From contig NZ_AP024585.1 of NCBI RefSeq assembly GCF_018323885.1, forward strand, positions 1,550,001 through 1,614,000: a stretch of 64,000 nt of DNA. The letters are read 5' to 3'. Positions 1-11,207 of the stretch are shown here, one piece after another; the first letter of the stretch is position 1, and each line of letters starts with the position of its first letter. The position numbers and the translations under genes are program-made. The notes under the pieces are model-generated. The model was not told where the DNA came from and searched no databases. It was given only the letters and a program-made list of their open reading frames with translations. Origin of the DNA: Citrobacter amalonaticus (GTDB lineage: Bacteria; Pseudomonadota; Gammaproteobacteria; Enterobacterales; Enterobacteriaceae).

Positions 1-667
1 TACGGTCCATTGCGCGTTCCAGTACCGGGTTCACTTCATAGGTTTCACACGGCGTGGAGAACATCATGTTCAGGAAGTTACCGGCGTAGGAGAGGTCGTT
101 ACGCGGATAAACAAACGGCTGGCCGATAGAATATTTGTAACACATCGCCGCCATTGTCGGCATTTTGGACAGCAGGCGGAATGCGGCGATTTCGCGGTGG
201 CGCGGATTGTTAACATCCAGAGAGTCGTGATAGAACGCGGCGAGCGCACCGGTGATCCCGCACATGACCGCCATCGGATGTGAATCGCGACGGAAAGCGT
301 GGAACAGACGGGTGATTTGCTCATGGATCATGGTATGGCGAGTCACGGTGGTTCTGAATGCGTCGTACTCTGCCTGCGTCGGTTTTTCGCCGTTCAGCAG
401 GATGTAACACACTTCCAGATAGTTAGACTCGGTGGCTAACTGATCGATCGGGAAGCCGCGATGCAACAAAATGCCTTCATCGCCGTCGATGAACGTAATT
501 TTGGATTCGCAGGATGCAGTAGAGGTGAAACCAGGGTCAAAAGTAAACATCCCCTTCGAACCCAGGCTACGAATATCAATAACATCTTGACCTAGCGTGC
601 CCTTCAGCACATCCAGTTCAATAGCCGTATCACCATTTAGGGTGATTTTTGCTTTTGTGTCAGCCAT
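1..667 (-). CDS. gltA: Citrate synthase, type II (5' part only)
   Basis: Condenses oxaloacetate with acetyl-CoA to citrate, the entry step of the TCA cycle, in the cytoplasm. The first 222 codons are present and the gene runs off the left edge of the window. The N-terminus ([20 protein letters not shown]) and the stretch [20 protein letters not shown] match the NADH-inhibited hexameric type II enzyme of enterobacteria. The start is set by AAGGAGACC a few bases upstream of the ATG. It is divergent from sdhC, and the shared 0.7-kb intergenic region is expected to carry ArcA- and CRP-controlled promoters. The catalytic His and Asp residues of the C-terminal half lie outside the window, so they cannot be checked. 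Confidence 0.97.
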   Translation of the reverse strand, partial: MADTKAKITLNGDTAIELDVLKGTLGQDVIDIRSLGSKGMFTFDPGFTSTASCESKITFIDGDEGILLHRGFPIDQLATESNYLEVCYILLNGEKPTQAEYDAFRTTVTRHTMIHEQITRLFHAFRRDSHPMAVMCGITGALAAFYHDSLDVNNPRHREIAAFRLLSKMPTMAAMCYKYSIGQPFVYPRNDLSYAGNFLNMMFSTPCETYEVNPVLERAMDR

Positions 668-1376
668 TTACGGTCTCCTTAGCGCCTTATTGCTTAAGAC
701 TACTCAGGTGAGATTTGCCATCGATACATCAATCAACCGTTACCAGTTTGTTATTCGGCTCGCCGCTCTGGATAGAGGAGAAACCAGGGTACAGAGCAAT
801 GGGCGCTTGCAGGTAAATCAGTTAACTCATGGTGAATTAGCAACAAATCAACAACTTAGCAATCCGAATTATTCAACCTGTCTATCACTATTAACTGTAC
901 TGAAGGGATCGGTCAATATCTTCCTACTGTTACATAACTTATTTGCAGGTTAAAGAGTGACCCCATAACTTTTACGCATTATATGCCTTTTCTGGTGTTG
1001 TTTGTAACAACTTTGTTTAATGATTGTCAAATCAGATGATTAAAAATTAAATAAATGTTGTTATCGTGACCTGTGTCACTGTTCGGGATAAAACCCGACA
1101 AACTATATGTAGGTTAATTGTAATGATTTTGTGAACGTCCTATACTGCCGCCAGGTCTCCGGAAACCCCTGCAATCCCGAGCCACCCAGCGTTGTAACGT
1201 GTCGTTTTAGCAACTGGAAGCAGTGTTTTACATGACGCGCAGTTATAGAAAGGACGCTGTCTGACCCGCACGCAGACCGGAGGAAGGAAATCCCGTCGTC
1301 TTTCAGGCTACAGGTGATTCACTCTCTGTACCCGAAGTCCAAAGGGAATAATAAGAACAGCATGTGGGCGTTATTC
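668..1376. promoter_or_regulatory. gltA-sdhC divergent regulatory region
   Basis: About 0.7 kb without a gene, visibly AT-rich between roughly 960 and 1130. It holds the divergent gltA and sdhC promoters and the long sdhC leader. ArcA-like tracts (GTTAATTGTAATG at 1113-1125 and TTAAATAAATGTTG near 1048) and a CRP-like GTGAC-N6-CACTG tract near 1068-1083 are visible. In E. coli this region is repressed anaerobically by ArcA and activated by CRP. The sdhC leader there is a target of the small RNA Spot 42; that regulation is carried over from E. coli, not shown here. Confidence 0.75.
1118..1146 (+). promoter_or_regulatory. Probable sigma70 promoter of sdhCDAB-sucABCD
   Basis: TTGTAA (1118-1123) and TATACT (1141-1146) are separated by 17 bp. 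The context resembles the mapped E. coli sdhC promoter, and the predicted leader of about 225 nt is consistent with that gene. Confidence 0.7.
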
Positions 1377-1766
1377 ATGATAAGAAATGTGAAAAAACAA
1401 AGACCTGTCAATCTGGATCTGCAAACGATCCGGTTCCCAATCACGGCGATAGCGTCCATTCTCCATCGCGTTTCCGGAGTGATCACCTTTGTGGCGGTCG
1501 GGATCCTGTTGTGGTTACTGGGCACCAGCCTCTCTTCCCCTGAAGGATTCCAGCAGGCATCCGCCATCATGGGTAGCTTTTTTGTTAAATTTATTATGTG
1601 GGGCATCCTTACCGCGCTGGCGTATCACGTCGTAGTCGGTGTTCGTCACATGATGATGGATTTTGGCTATCTGGAAGAAACATTCGAAGCGGGTAAACGC
1701 TCAGCCAAAATCTCTTTTGTTATCACTGTCGTGCTTTCACTTCTCGCAGGAGTCCTCGTATGGTAA
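1377..1766 (+). CDS. sdhC: Succinate dehydrogenase cytochrome b556 subunit
   Basis: Membrane anchor subunit of complex II. It carries heme b and the ubiquinone site with SdhD. 129 residues, the usual length, with three hydrophobic helices. Quinone-site residues Ser27 and Arg31 (SILHR) and heme-ligand His84 (AYHVVVG) are present. An upstream in-frame GTG at 1314 would add 21 residues, but the family N-terminus [15 protein letters not shown] begins at 1377. The stop overlaps the sdhD start, so translation is probably coupled. First gene of the sdhCDAB-sucABCD transcription unit. Confidence 0.97.
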   Translation: MIRNVKKQRPVNLDLQTIRFPITAIASILHRVSGVITFVAVGILLWLLGTSLSSPEGFQQASAIMGSFFVKFIMWGILTALAYHVVVGVRHMMMDFGYLEETFEAGKRSAKISFVITVVLSLLAGVLVW

Positions 1767-2107
1767 GCAACGCCTCCGCACTAGGACGCAATGGCGTACA
1801 TGACTTCATCCTGGTCCGTGCTACCGCTATCGTTCTGACGTTATACATCATCTATATGGTGGGTTTCTTCGCCACAAGCGGCGAACTGACCTGGGAAGTC
1901 TGGACCGGTTTCTTCTCATCGGCTTTCACCAAAGTCTTCACCCTGCTGGCACTCTTCTCCATCTTGATTCATGCCTGGATCGGCATGTGGCAGGTGTTGA
2001 CCGACTACGTTAAACCACTGGCAATTCGGTTGTCGCTGCAACTGGCTATCGTCGTTGCACTGGTGGTTTACGTGATTTATGGATTTGTTGTGGTGTGGGG
2101 TGTGTAA
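1760..2107 (+). CDS. sdhD: Succinate dehydrogenase membrane anchor subunit
   Basis: Second membrane anchor of complex II: 115 residues, three transmembrane helices. His71 (ILIHAWIG) is the other axial ligand of heme b556, and Asp82-Tyr83 (LTDYVK) line the ubiquinone pocket. It overlaps sdhC by 7 bp and its stop overlaps the sdhA start (TAATG), a tightly coupled arrangement that fits equal stoichiometry of the subunits. In E. coli the region around this start is the target of the iron-responsive small RNA RyhB; that control is inferred here from homology. Confidence 0.97.
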   Translation: MVSNASALGRNGVHDFILVRATAIVLTLYIIYMVGFFATSGELTWEVWTGFFSSAFTKVFTLLALFSILIHAWIGMWQVLTDYVKPLAIRLSLQLAIVVALVVYVIYGFVVVWGV

Positions 2108-3873
2108 TGAAACTGCCAGTCAGAGAATTTGATGCTGTAGTTATTGGCGCAGGCGGCGCAGGTATGCGTGCGGCGCTGCAAATTTCCCAGAGCGGCCAGA
2201 CCTGTGCGCTGCTGTCCAAAGTGTTTCCAACCCGTTCCCATACCGTTTCCGCGCAGGGTGGCATCACCGTCGCGCTCGGTAATACCCATGAAGATAACTG
2301 GGAATGGCACATGTACGACACCGTGAAAGGGTCGGACTACATCGGTGACCAGGACGCTATCGAATATATGTGTAAAACCGGTCCGGAAGCGATTCTGGAA
2401 CTGGAACATATGGGGCTGCCGTTCTCCCGTCTCGACGACGGTCGTATCTATCAGCGTCCGTTTGGCGGCCAGTCGAAAAACTTCGGCGGTGAGCAGGCGG
2501 CACGCACCGCAGCGGCAGCTGACCGTACCGGTCACGCACTGCTGCATACGCTGTATCAACAGAACCTGAAAAACCACACCACCATTTTCTCCGAGTGGTA
2601 TGCGCTGGATCTGGTCAAAAACGCCGATGGCGCAGTGGTCGGTTGTACCGCACTGTGCATCGAAACCGGTGAAGTGGTTTACTTCAAAGCCCGTGCAACC
2701 GTGCTGGCCACCGGCGGCGCAGGCCGCATTTATCAGTCCACCACTAACGCGCACATCAACACCGGCGACGGCGTGGGGATGGCAATCCGTGCCGGTGTTC
2801 CGGTTCAGGATATGGAAATGTGGCAGTTCCACCCAACCGGGATTGCCGGTGCGGGCGTGCTGGTAACAGAAGGCTGCCGCGGTGAGGGCGGTTACCTGCT
2901 GAATAAACACGGTGAGCGCTTTATGGAGCGTTATGCGCCGAATGCGAAAGACCTGGCGGGCCGTGACGTGGTGGCGCGTTCCATCATGATTGAAATCCGT
3001 GAAGGTCGCGGCTGCGATGGTCCTTGGGGTCCGCACGCTAAACTGAAACTTGACCATCTGGGTAAAGACGTCCTCGAATCCCGTCTGCCGGGCATTCTGG
3101 AATTGTCCCGTACGTTTGCACACGTTGACCCGGTGAAAGAGCCGATACCGGTTATCCCAACCTGTCACTACATGATGGGCGGTATTCCGACCAAAGTAAC
3201 CGGTCAGGCATTGACGGTGAACGAGCAGGGTGAAGACGTGGTGGTTCCGGGGCTGTTTGCGGTGGGTGAAATCGCCTGCGTATCGGTACACGGCGCTAAC
3301 CGTCTGGGCGGTAACTCGCTGCTGGATCTGGTGGTCTTTGGTCGTGCGGCCGGTCTGCATCTGCAGGAATCTATCGCTGAGCAGGGTGAACTGCGCGATG
3401 CCACAGAAGACGAAATCGACGCGTCCCTGGCGCGTCTGAATCGCTGGAACAATAACCGTGATGGTGAAGATCCGGTAGTGATTCGCAAAGCGCTGCAGGA
3501 ATGTATGCAGCATAACTTCTCGGTCTTCCGGGAAGGCGATGCGATGGCGAAAGGGCTTGAAGAGCTGAAAGCCATCCGCGAGCGGTTGAAAAATGCCCGT
3601 CTGGACGACACCTCCAGCGAATTCAACACCCAGCGCGTAGAGTGTCTGGAGCTGGATAACCTGATGGAAACTGCCTATGCCACCGCAGTATCCGCCAACT
3701 TCCGTACCGAGAGCCGTGGCGCGCATAGCCGCTTCGACTTCCCGGAGCGTGATGATGAAAACTGGCTGTGCCATTCCCTGTATCTGCCAGAGACGGAATC
3801 CATGACCCGACGTGAAGTCAACATGGAACCGAAACTGCGCCCGGCATTCCCGCCGAAGATTCGTACATACTAA
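2107..3873 (+). CDS. sdhA: Succinate dehydrogenase flavoprotein subunit
   Basis: Catalytic subunit of complex II. It oxidises succinate to fumarate and passes electrons to the iron-sulfur subunit. 588 residues, the normal length. The N-terminal dinucleotide-binding motif [11 protein letters not shown] (14-24) and the FAD-attachment histidine His45 in TRSHTVS are present, as are the substrate-site stretches [14 protein letters not shown] and the C-terminal [13 protein letters not shown]. An in-frame ATG 12 bases upstream lies inside sdhD, and the family start MKLPVREFD is at 2107. It sits on the cytoplasmic face of the membrane and is followed by sdhB after 15 bp. Confidence 0.98.
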   Translation: MKLPVREFDAVVIGAGGAGMRAALQISQSGQTCALLSKVFPTRSHTVSAQGGITVALGNTHEDNWEWHMYDTVKGSDYIGDQDAIEYMCKTGPEAILELEHMGLPFSRLDDGRIYQRPFGGQSKNFGGEQAARTAAAADRTGHALLHTLYQQNLKNHTTIFSEWYALDLVKNADGAVVGCTALCIETGEVVYFKARATVLATGGAGRIYQSTTNAHINTGDGVGMAIRAGVPVQDMEMWQFHPTGIAGAGVLVTEGCRGEGGYLLNKHGERFMERYAPNAKDLAGRDVVARSIMIEIREGRGCDGPWGPHAKLKLDHLGKDVLESRLPGILELSRTFAHVDPVKEPIPVIPTCHYMMGGIPTKVTGQALTVNEQGEDVVVPGLFAVGEIACVSVHGANRLGGNSLLDLVVFGRAAGLHLQESIAEQGELRDATEDEIDASLARLNRWNNNRDGEDPVVIRKALQECMQHNFSVFREGDAMAKGLEELKAIRERLKNARLDDTSSEFNTQRVECLELDNLMETAYATAVSANFRTESRGAHSRFDFPERDDENWLCHSLYLPETESMTRREVNMEPKLRPAFPPKIRTY

Positions 3874-3888
3874 TGCGGAGACAGGACA

Positions 3889-4605
3889 ATGAAACTCGAG
3901 TTTTCAATTTATCGCTATAACCCGGATGTTGATGACGCTCCGCGCATGCAGGATTACACCCTGGAAGGCGAAGAAGGGCGTGACATGATGCTGCTGGATG
4001 CGTTGATGCAGCTCAAAGAGAAAGACCCCAGTCTCTCTTTCCGCCGCTCCTGCCGTGAAGGCGTGTGTGGTTCAGATGGTCTGAACATGAACGGGAAGAA
4101 CGGTCTGGCCTGCATCACGCCGGTATCAGCGCTGGTTCAGCCCGGTAAGAAAATTGTTATCCGTCCGCTGCCTGGTTTGCCGGTGATCCGCGATTTGGTA
4201 GTAGACATGGGGCAATTCTATGCACAATATGAGAAGATTAAGCCTTACTTATTGAATAATGGGCAAAATCCTCCGGCTCGTGAGCATTTACAGATGCCAG
4301 AGCAGCGGGAAAAACTCGATGGGCTGTATGAATGCATTCTGTGCGCCTGCTGCTCAACGTCTTGCCCATCCTTCTGGTGGAATCCGGATAAGTTTATCGG
4401 TCCGGCGGGTCTGTTAGCGGCCTATCGCTTCCTGATCGACAGCCGTGATACCGAGACGGACAGCCGCCTGGAAGGGATAAGCGATGCATTCAGCGTATTC
4501 CGCTGTCACAGCATCATGAACTGCGTCAGTGTATGTCCTAAGGGGCTGAACCCGACGCGCGCCATCGGCCATATTAAGTCGATGCTGTTGCAACGCAGTG
4601 CGTAA
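3889..4605 (+). CDS. sdhB: Succinate dehydrogenase iron-sulfur subunit
   Basis: Carries the [2Fe-2S], [4Fe-4S] and [3Fe-4S] centres that link the flavin of SdhA to the quinone site in SdhC/D. 238 residues. The N-terminal ferredoxin-type cluster motif SCREGVCGSDGLNMNG (first Cys near 55) and the two C-terminal ferredoxin motifs CILCACCSTSCP and CHSIMNCVSVCPKGLNP are intact. The start has GGAGACAGG upstream. The operon continues into sucA after a 414-bp gap holding repeats. Confidence 0.98.
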   Translation: MKLEFSIYRYNPDVDDAPRMQDYTLEGEEGRDMMLLDALMQLKEKDPSLSFRRSCREGVCGSDGLNMNGKNGLACITPVSALVQPGKKIVIRPLPGLPVIRDLVVDMGQFYAQYEKIKPYLLNNGQNPPAREHLQMPEQREKLDGLYECILCACCSTSCPSFWWNPDKFIGPAGLLAAYRFLIDSRDTETDSRLEGISDAFSVFRCHSIMNCVSVCPKGLNPTRAIGHIKSMLLQRSA

Positions 4606-4632
4606 GTAGACATTGCCTGCGGTGGCAATCCT

Positions 4633-4704
4633 GTAGGCCGGATAAGACGTTTACGTCGCCATCCGGCACATGTTGCCTGATGGCGCTTCGCTTATCAGGC
4701 CTAC
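4633..4704. repeat. REP pair (BIME-like)
   Basis: Two inverted REP palindromes in the sdhB-sucA gap. One is GTAGGCCGGATAAG...CGCCATCCGGCAC (4633-4669), the other TTGCCTGATGGCGC...TTATCAGGCC (4673-4701). Such elements stabilise upstream mRNA and can bind gyrase or IHF; the effect here is inferred. Confidence 0.85.
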
Positions 4705-4730
4705 GGGGTCGCCATCAGGCAAATTAGTGC

Positions 4731-4907
4731 AGGAAACCTCTAAAAACTGCCACATTGATAGCAATAATCGAGATGTTCAGCGCGAGACAAGGCGCGAACG
4801 GAACGAATCGCCGGGAGCATAGTTCACTATGTGACCGGGTGAGGGACGGTTGCAACACAGTCGCAGCCTGAACAACGACGATTATTAGACAGTTTTTAAA
4901 GGTTCCT
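4731..4907. repeat. 177-bp imperfect palindromic element, unrecognised family
   Basis: The ends are inverted copies: AGGAAACCTCTAAAAACTGC on the left against AGGAACCTTTAAAAACTG read on the other strand from the right. Inside them, ATAATCGAGATGTTCAG (left) mirrors ATAATCGTCGTTGTTCAG (right), and the centre is CATAGT-TC-ACTATG (4818-4831). The whole element can fold into one long hairpin. It has no ORF and fills much of the sdhB-sucA gap. It looks like a small non-autonomous mobile repeat (MITE-like), but I do not recognise a named family. Confidence 0.7.
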
Positions 4908-5019
4908 TAGCGGACGCAGATCACACGACAGTCCGTAACAAGTGAACCCCGGCACGCATACGACGTATGCGTGGTAGTATCCACGGCGAAGTAAGCATAC
5001 AAATGCTTAAGGGATCACG

Positions 5020-7821
5020 ATGCAGAACAGCGCTTTGAAAGCCTGGTTGGACTCTTCTTACCTCTCTGGCGCAAACCAGAGCTGGATAGAACAGCTCTAT
5101 GAAGACTTCTTAACCGATCCTGACTCGGTAGACGCTAACTGGCGTTCGACGTTCCAGCAGTTACCTGGCACCGGAGTCAAACCGGATCAATTCCATTCAA
5201 AAACGCGTGATTATTTCCGTCGTCTGGCGAAGGATGCCTCACGTTACTCTTCTTCGATTTCCGACCCTGACACCAATGTGAAGCAGGTTAAAGTCCTGCA
5301 GCTCATCAACGCTTATCGCTTCCGTGGTCACCAGCATGCGAATCTCGATCCGCTGGGACTGTGGCAGCAAGACACTGTTGCCGATCTGGATCCGTCCTTC
5401 CACGATCTGACAGAGGCCGACTTCCAGGAAAGCTTTAACGTAGGTTCTTTTGCCGGCGGCAAAGAGACGATGAAGCTGGGCGAGCTGCTTTCCGCGCTCA
5501 AACAAACGTACTGCGGCCCGATTGGTGCTGAGTACATGCACATCACCAGCACCGAAGAGAAACGCTGGCTGCAACAGCGCATCGAATCCGGTCGCGCGGC
5601 ATTCAGCAGCGAAGAGAAAAAACGCTTCCTGAGTGAACTCACCGCAGCCGAAGGTCTGGAACGTTATCTGGGCGCCAAATTCCCTGGCGCGAAACGCTTC
5701 TCGCTGGAAGGCGGTGATGCGTTAATCCCGATGCTCAAAGAGATGATCCGCCATGCCGGTAACAGCGGTACCCGTGAAGTGGTGCTGGGTATGGCGCACC
5801 GTGGTCGTCTGAACGTCCTGGTCAACGTACTGGGTAAGAAACCGCAGGATCTGTTCGACGAATTTGCGGGTAAACATAAAGAACATCTCGGCACCGGTGA
5901 CGTGAAGTACCACATGGGCTTCTCATCGGATATCGAAACCGAAGGTGGCCTGGTTCACCTCGCGCTGGCGTTTAACCCGTCGCACCTGGAAATCGTCAGC
6001 CCGGTGGTGATCGGTTCCGTTCGCGCTCGTCTGGATCGTCTGGATGAACCAAGCAGCAACAAAGTGCTGCCGATCACCATCCACGGCGACGCTGCGGTAA
6101 CCGGGCAGGGCGTGGTTCAGGAAACCCTGAACATGTCGAAAGCGCGGGGTTACGAAGTGGGCGGTACCGTTCGCATCGTGATCAACAACCAGGTGGGCTT
6201 CACCACTTCTAACCCGCTGGATGCACGTTCCACCCCGTACTGCACCGATATCGGTAAAATGGTACAGGCACCGATTTTCCACGTGAATGCGGACGATCCG
6301 GAAGCGGTGGCTTTCGTCACTCGTCTGGCGCTGGATTTCCGCAACACCTTCAAACGCGATGTCTTCATCGACCTGGTGTGCTACCGCCGTCACGGCCACA
6401 ACGAAGCCGACGAGCCGAGCGCAACCCAGCCGCTGATGTATCAGAAAATCAAAAAGCATCCGACCCCGCGCAAAATCTATGCGGATAAGCTGGAAGCGGA
6501 TAACGTCGCGACGCTGGAAGATGCTACCGAAATGGTCAACCTGTATCGCGACGCGCTGGACGCGGGCGAATGCGTGGTGAAAGAGTGGCGTCCGATGAAT
6601 ATGCACTCCTTTACCTGGTCGCCGTACCTCAACCACGAGTGGGATGAAGCGTACCCGAACAAGGTTGAAATGAAGCGCCTTCAGGAACTGGCGAAACGCA
6701 TCAGTACGGTGCCTGAAACCGTTGAGATGCAGTCTCGTGTGGCCAAAATCTACGGCGACCGCCAGCTGATGGCGAACGGGGAAAAACCGTTCGACTGGGG
6801 CGGCGCAGAAACGCTGGCTTACGCTACGCTGGTTGACGAAGGGATCCCGATTCGCCTGTCCGGTGAAGACTCTGGTCGCGGCACCTTCTTCCATCGCCAC
6901 GCGGTGATCCACAACCAGACCAACGGGTCGACCTGGACTCCTCTGCAGCATGTCCACAACGGGCAGGGCAGCTTCCGCGTCTGGGACTCCGTGTTGTCTG
7001 AAGAAGCGGTACTGGCCTTCGAATATGGCTATGCCACAGCGGAACCGCGCACCCTGACCATCTGGGAAGCGCAGTTCGGTGACTTCGCCAACGGCGCGCA
7101 GGTGGTTATCGACCAGTTCATCTCCTCTGGCGAACAGAAATGGGGCCGGATGTGTGGCCTGGTGATGCTGCTGCCGCACGGTTATGAAGGGCAGGGTCCG
7201 GAGCACTCCTCCGCGCGTCTGGAGCGTTATCTGCAACTTTGCGCTGAGCAGAACATGCAGGTGTGCGTACCGTCTACTCCGGCTCAGGTGTATCACATGC
7301 TGCGTCGTCAGGCGCTGCGCGGGATGCGTCGTCCGCTGGTGGTCATGTCGCCGAAATCGCTGCTGCGCCATCCGCTGGCGGTCTCCAGCCTGGATGAGCT
7401 GGCGAACGGCACCTTCCTGCCTGCCATCGGTGAAGTCGATGACCTCGATCCGAAAGGCGTGAAGCGTGTGGTGATGTGTTCTGGTAAGGTTTATTACGAC
7501 CTGCTGGAACAGCGTCGCAAGAACAATCAGCAAGATGTCGCCATTGTGCGTATCGAACAGCTTTATCCGTTCCCGCATCAGGCGATGCAGGACGTATTGA
7601 AACAGTACGCTCACGTACATGATTTTGTCTGGTGCCAGGAAGAGCCGCTCAACCAGGGCGCATGGTACTGCAGCCAGCATCATTTCCGTGAAGTGATTCC
7701 ATTTGGGGCCGCTCTGCGTTATGCAGGTCGCCCGGCCTCCGCCTCTCCGGCGGTAGGGTATATGTCCGTTCACCAGAAACAGCAACAAGATCTGGTCAAT
7801 GACGCGCTGAACGTCGATTAA
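5020..7821 (+). CDS. sucA: 2-oxoglutarate dehydrogenase E1 component
   Basis: Thiamine-diphosphate-dependent decarboxylase of the 2-oxoglutarate dehydrogenase complex. It converts 2-oxoglutarate to a succinyl group on the E2 lipoyl arm. 933 residues, the normal length. Family stretches include [29 protein letters not shown] and NNQVGFTT in the thiamine/Mg domain, and the C-terminal transketolase-like part [17 protein letters not shown]. The N-terminal E2-binding segment ([20 protein letters not shown]) is conserved. AAGGGATCACG precedes the ATG. In E. coli sucA has an additional weak promoter; none is obvious here. Confidence 0.98.
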   Translation: MQNSALKAWLDSSYLSGANQSWIEQLYEDFLTDPDSVDANWRSTFQQLPGTGVKPDQFHSKTRDYFRRLAKDASRYSSSISDPDTNVKQVKVLQLINAYRFRGHQHANLDPLGLWQQDTVADLDPSFHDLTEADFQESFNVGSFAGGKETMKLGELLSALKQTYCGPIGAEYMHITSTEEKRWLQQRIESGRAAFSSEEKKRFLSELTAAEGLERYLGAKFPGAKRFSLEGGDALIPMLKEMIRHAGNSGTREVVLGMAHRGRLNVLVNVLGKKPQDLFDEFAGKHKEHLGTGDVKYHMGFSSDIETEGGLVHLALAFNPSHLEIVSPVVIGSVRARLDRLDEPSSNKVLPITIHGDAAVTGQGVVQETLNMSKARGYEVGGTVRIVINNQVGFTTSNPLDARSTPYCTDIGKMVQAPIFHVNADDPEAVAFVTRLALDFRNTFKRDVFIDLVCYRRHGHNEADEPSATQPLMYQKIKKHPTPRKIYADKLEADNVATLEDATEMVNLYRDALDAGECVVKEWRPMNMHSFTWSPYLNHEWDEAYPNKVEMKRLQELAKRISTVPETVEMQSRVAKIYGDRQLMANGEKPFDWGGAETLAYATLVDEGIPIRLSGEDSGRGTFFHRHAVIHNQTNGSTWTPLQHVHNGQGSFRVWDSVLSEEAVLAFEYGYATAEPRTLTIWEAQFGDFANGAQVVIDQFISSGEQKWGRMCGLVMLLPHGYEGQGPEHSSARLERYLQLCAEQNMQVCVPSTPAQVYHMLRRQALRGMRRPLVVMSPKSLLRHPLAVSSLDELANGTFLPAIGEVDDLDPKGVKRVVMCSGKVYYDLLEQRRKNNQQDVAIVRIEQLYPFPHQAMQDVLKQYAHVHDFVWCQEEPLNQGAWYCSQHHFREVIPFGAALRYAGRPASASPAVGYMSVHQKQQQDLVNDALNVD

Positions 7822-7835
7822 TTAAAGGATACAAA

Positions 7836-9056
7836 ATGAGTAGCGTAGATATTCTTGTTCCCGACCTGCCTGAGTCCGTAGCGGACGCGACTGTTGCCAC
7901 CTGGCACAAAAAACCGGGTGATGCGGTGGTTCGTGACGAAGTGCTGGTAGAAATCGAAACTGACAAAGTGGTACTGGAAGTACCGGCATCAGCGGACGGC
8001 ATTCTGGATGCGGTTCTGGAAGACGAAGGCACCACCGTGACCTCCCGCCAGATCCTCGGTCGCCTGCGTGAAGGCAATAGCGCGGGTAAAGAAACCAGCG
8101 CGAAGTCTGAAGAAAAAGCGTCTACCCCGGCGCAGCGTCAACAGGCTTCTCTGGAAGAGCAAAATAACGATGCGCTGAGCCCGGCGATCCGTCGCCTGTT
8201 GGCTGAGCACAACCTCGACGCCAGTGCGATCAAAGGCACCGGTGTGGGCGGACGTATCACTCGTGAAGATGTGGATAAGCATCTGGCGAAAGCCCCTGCG
8301 AAAGCGGAAGCCAAAGCACCGGCAGAAGCTTCTGCTGCACAGCCGGCGCTGGGTGCACGTAGCGAAAAACGCGTACCGATGACCCGTCTGCGCAAACGCG
8401 TGGCCGAGCGTCTGCTGGAAGCGAAAAACTCCACTGCCATGCTGACGACCTTCAACGAAGTGAACATGAAGCCCATCATGGATCTGCGTAAGCAGTACGG
8501 TGAAGCGTTTGAAAAACGTCACGGTATCCGTCTGGGCTTCATGTCCTTCTACGTGAAGGCGGTAGTAGAAGCGCTGAAACGCTATCCGGAAGTGAACGCC
8601 TCTATCGATGGCGACGACGTGGTGTATCACAACTACTTCGACGTGAGCATGGCGGTATCCACGCCGCGCGGTCTGGTGACCCCGGTCCTGCGCGACGTCG
8701 ATACGCTGGGTATGGCTGACATCGAGAAAAACATCAAGACGCTGGCTATCAAAGGTCGTGACGGCAAGCTGACGGTGGAAGATCTGACGGGCGGTAACTT
8801 CACCATCACCAACGGTGGTGTGTTCGGTTCGCTGATGTCCACGCCGATCATCAACCCGCCGCAGAGTGCGATCCTCGGCATGCACGCGATTAAAGATCGT
8901 CCGATGGCGGTAGATGGCAAGGTCGAAATCCTGCCGATGATGTACCTGGCGCTGTCCTACGATCACCGTCTGATCGATGGTCGCGAATCCGTGGGCTTCC
9001 TGGTGGCGATCAAAGAACTGCTGGAAGATCCGACGCGTCTGCTGCTGGACGTGTAG
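7836..9056 (+). CDS. sucB: Dihydrolipoyllysine-residue succinyltransferase (E2)
   Basis: Core of the 2-oxoglutarate dehydrogenase complex; transfers the succinyl group from lipoate to CoA. 406 residues. One N-terminal lipoyl domain with modified Lys44 in ETDKVVLEV, an Ala/Pro/Lys-rich linker, a peripheral-subunit-binding domain ([20 protein letters not shown]) and a C-terminal catalytic domain with His377 and Asp381 in SYDHRLIDG. It follows sucA after 14 bp with an AAAGGA ribosome site. The shared E3 (lpd) is not in the window, as in E. coli. Confidence 0.98.
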   Translation: MSSVDILVPDLPESVADATVATWHKKPGDAVVRDEVLVEIETDKVVLEVPASADGILDAVLEDEGTTVTSRQILGRLREGNSAGKETSAKSEEKASTPAQRQQASLEEQNNDALSPAIRRLLAEHNLDASAIKGTGVGGRITREDVDKHLAKAPAKAEAKAPAEASAAQPALGARSEKRVPMTRLRKRVAERLLEAKNSTAMLTTFNEVNMKPIMDLRKQYGEAFEKRHGIRLGFMSFYVKAVVEALKRYPEVNASIDGDDVVYHNYFDVSMAVSTPRGLVTPVLRDVDTLGMADIEKNIKTLAIKGRDGKLTVEDLTGGNFTITNGGVFGSLMSTPIINPPQSAILGMHAIKDRPMAVDGKVEILPMMYLALSYDHRLIDGRESVGFLVAIKELLEDPTRLLLDV

Positions 9057-9079
9057 TAAACAAGAGTATCACCTGCCTC

Positions 9080-9111
9080 GTAGGCCGGATGAGCGTAGCG
9101 CCATCCGGCAC
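9080..9111. repeat. REP element
   Basis: GTAGGCCGGATGAGC followed by GCGCCATCCGGCAC in the 115-bp sucB-sucC gap, a single REP palindrome. A partial REP-like remnant (GCCGGTCTACGGG) follows at about 9122-9134. Confidence 0.8.
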
Positions 9112-9171
9112 AAGCACCACGCCGGTCTACGGGTTTAAAGATAACGATTACCTGAAGGATGGACAGAACAC

Positions 9172-10338
9172 ATGAACTTACATGAATATCAGGCAAAACA
9201 ACTTTTTGCCCGCTATGGCTTACCGGCGCCGGTGGGTTATGCCTGTACTACTCCGCGTGAAGCTGAAGAAGCGGCATCGAAAATCGGTGCGGGTCCGTGG
9301 GTAGTAAAATGTCAGGTTCACGCAGGTGGCCGCGGTAAAGCGGGCGGTGTGAAAGTTGTAAAAAGCAAAGAAGAGATTCGCGCGTTTGCTGAGCACTGGC
9401 TGGGCAAACGTCTGGTGACCTATCAAACAGACGCCAACGGTCAACCGGTCAACCAGATTCTGGTTGAAGCGGCGACCGATATTGATAAAGAGCTGTATCT
9501 GGGTGCGGTCGTTGACCGTAGCTCCCGTCGTGTGGTCTTCATGGCCTCCACCGAAGGCGGCGTTGAAATTGAAAAAGTGGCGGAAGAAACCCCGCACCTG
9601 ATCCACAAAGTGGCGCTTGATCCGCTGACCGGTCCAATGCCGTATCAGGGACGCGAGCTGGCGTTCAAACTGGGTCTGGAAGGCAAACTGGTTCAGCAGT
9701 TCACTAAGATCTTCATGGGCCTGGCGACCATTTTCCTTGAGCGCGACCTGGCGCTGATCGAAATCAACCCGCTGGTTATCACCAAACAGGGTGACCTGAT
9801 CTGCCTCGACGGCAAACTGGGCGCTGACGGCAACGCGCTGTTCCGCCAGCCGGATCTGCGCGAAATGCGCGATCAGTCTCAGGAAGACCCGCGTGAAGCG
9901 CAGGCAGCACAGTGGGAACTGAACTACGTCGCGCTGGATGGCAACATCGGCTGCATGGTTAACGGCGCAGGTCTGGCGATGGGCACCATGGACATCGTGA
10001 AACTGCACGGCGGCGAACCGGCTAACTTCCTTGACGTGGGCGGCGGCGCCACCAAAGAGCGCGTCACCGAAGCGTTTAAAATTATCCTCTCTGACGACAA
10101 CGTTAAAGCGGTTCTGGTTAACATCTTCGGTGGTATCGTGCGTTGCGACCTGATCGCTGACGGCATTATCGGCGCGGTAGCGGAAGTGGGCGTTAACGTT
10201 CCGGTGGTGGTTCGTCTGGAAGGTAACAACGCCGAACTCGGCGCGAAGAAACTGGCTGACAGCGGCCTGAATATTATTGCAGCGAAAAGTCTGACGGATG
10301 CAGCTCAGCAGGTTGTTGCCGCAGTGGAGGGGAAATAA
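9172..10338 (+). CDS. sucC: Succinyl-CoA synthetase beta subunit
   Basis: ADP-forming succinyl-CoA synthetase, beta chain. It provides the ATP-grasp nucleotide site and part of the succinate site for substrate-level phosphorylation. 388 residues. The N-terminus [18 protein letters not shown], the ATP-grasp stretch [24 protein letters not shown] and the C-terminal [13 protein letters not shown] are typical. GAAGGATGG precedes the ATG. The stop overlaps the sucD start (TAATG), so the two subunits are translationally coupled. Confidence 0.98.
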   Translation: MNLHEYQAKQLFARYGLPAPVGYACTTPREAEEAASKIGAGPWVVKCQVHAGGRGKAGGVKVVKSKEEIRAFAEHWLGKRLVTYQTDANGQPVNQILVEAATDIDKELYLGAVVDRSSRRVVFMASTEGGVEIEKVAEETPHLIHKVALDPLTGPMPYQGRELAFKLGLEGKLVQQFTKIFMGLATIFLERDLALIEINPLVITKQGDLICLDGKLGADGNALFRQPDLREMRDQSQEDPREAQAAQWELNYVALDGNIGCMVNGAGLAMGTMDIVKLHGGEPANFLDVGGGATKERVTEAFKIILSDDNVKAVLVNIFGGIVRCDLIADGIIGAVAEVGVNVPVVVRLEGNNAELGAKKLADSGLNIIAAKSLTDAAQQVVAAVEGK

Positions 10339-11207
10339 TGTCAGTTTTAATTAATAAAGATACCAAGGTTATCTGCCAGGGCTTCACCGGTAGCCAGGGG
10401 ACATTCCACTCCGAACAGGCAATTGCCTACGGTACGCAGATGGTTGGCGGCGTAACGCCAGGCAAAGGCGGCACCACGCACCTGGGCCTGCCGGTGTTTA
10501 ACACCGTGCGTGAAGCCGTAGAAGCGACGGGCGCCACCGCGTCGGTTATCTACGTGCCGGCACCGTTCTGCAAAGACTCCATTCTGGAAGCCATCGACGC
10601 AGGCATTAAGCTCATCATCACTATCACCGAAGGCATCCCGACGCTGGATATGCTGACCGTGAAGGTGAAGCTGGATGAAGCCGGTGTACGCATGATCGGC
10701 CCGAACTGTCCGGGTGTTATCACCCCGGGCGAATGCAAAATCGGTATCATGCCCGGTCACATTCATAAGCCGGGTAAAGTGGGTATTGTCTCCCGTTCCG
10801 GTACGCTGACCTATGAAGCGGTTAAGCAGACCACCGACTACGGTTTCGGCCAGTCCACCTGTGTGGGCATCGGCGGCGACCCGATCCCGGGCTCTAACTT
10901 CATCGACATCCTGAAACTGTTCCAGGAAGATCCGCAGACCGAAGCGATCGTGATGATCGGTGAGATCGGCGGTAGCGCGGAAGAAGAAGCGGCGGCCTAC
11001 ATCAAAGATCACGTGACCAAACCGGTTGTTGGCTACATTGCCGGTGTGACTGCGCCGAAAGGCAAACGTATGGGTCACGCAGGCGCTATTATCGCCGGTG
11101 GAAAAGGAACTGCGGATGAGAAATTCGCAGCGCTGGAAGCCGCTGGTGTGAAAACCGTTCGCAGCCTGGCCGATATCGGCGAAGCGCTGAAAGCCGTCAT
11201 TAAGTAA
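10338..11207 (+). CDS. sucD: Succinyl-CoA synthetase alpha subunit
   Basis: CoA-binding and phosphorylated subunit of succinyl-CoA synthetase. 289 residues with an N-terminal Rossmann CoA domain ([17 protein letters not shown]) and the phospho-histidine His247 in [12 protein letters not shown]. Last gene of the sdh-suc unit. It is followed by a hairpin and a strong terminator that probably also form the 3' end of a processed small RNA. Confidence 0.98.
   Translation: MSVLINKDTKVICQGFTGSQGTFHSEQAIAYGTQMVGGVTPGKGGTTHLGLPVFNTVREAVEATGATASVIYVPAPFCKDSILEAIDAGIKLIITITEGIPTLDMLTVKVKLDEAGVRMIGPNCPGVITPGECKIGIMPGHIHKPGKVGIVSRSGTLTYEAVKQTTDYGFGQSTCVGIGGDPIPGSNFIDILKLFQEDPQTEAIVMIGEIGGSAEEEAAAYIKDHVTKPVVGYIAGVTAPKGKRMGHAGAIIAGGKGTADEKFAALEAAGVKTVRSLADIGEALKAVIK

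Noticed and set aside
597..953. 118-codon frame across the gltA start
   Set aside because: Overlaps the gltA 5' end and leader; no ribosome site or homology.
2077..3774. 565-codon open frame antisense to sdhA
   Set aside because: High-GC third-position shadow of a highly conserved gene; the protein has no recognisable domain.
5923..7788. 621-codon open frame antisense to sucA
   Set aside because: Shadow of sucA on the other strand; composition (Arg/His/Gln-rich) is typical of reverse-frame translation.
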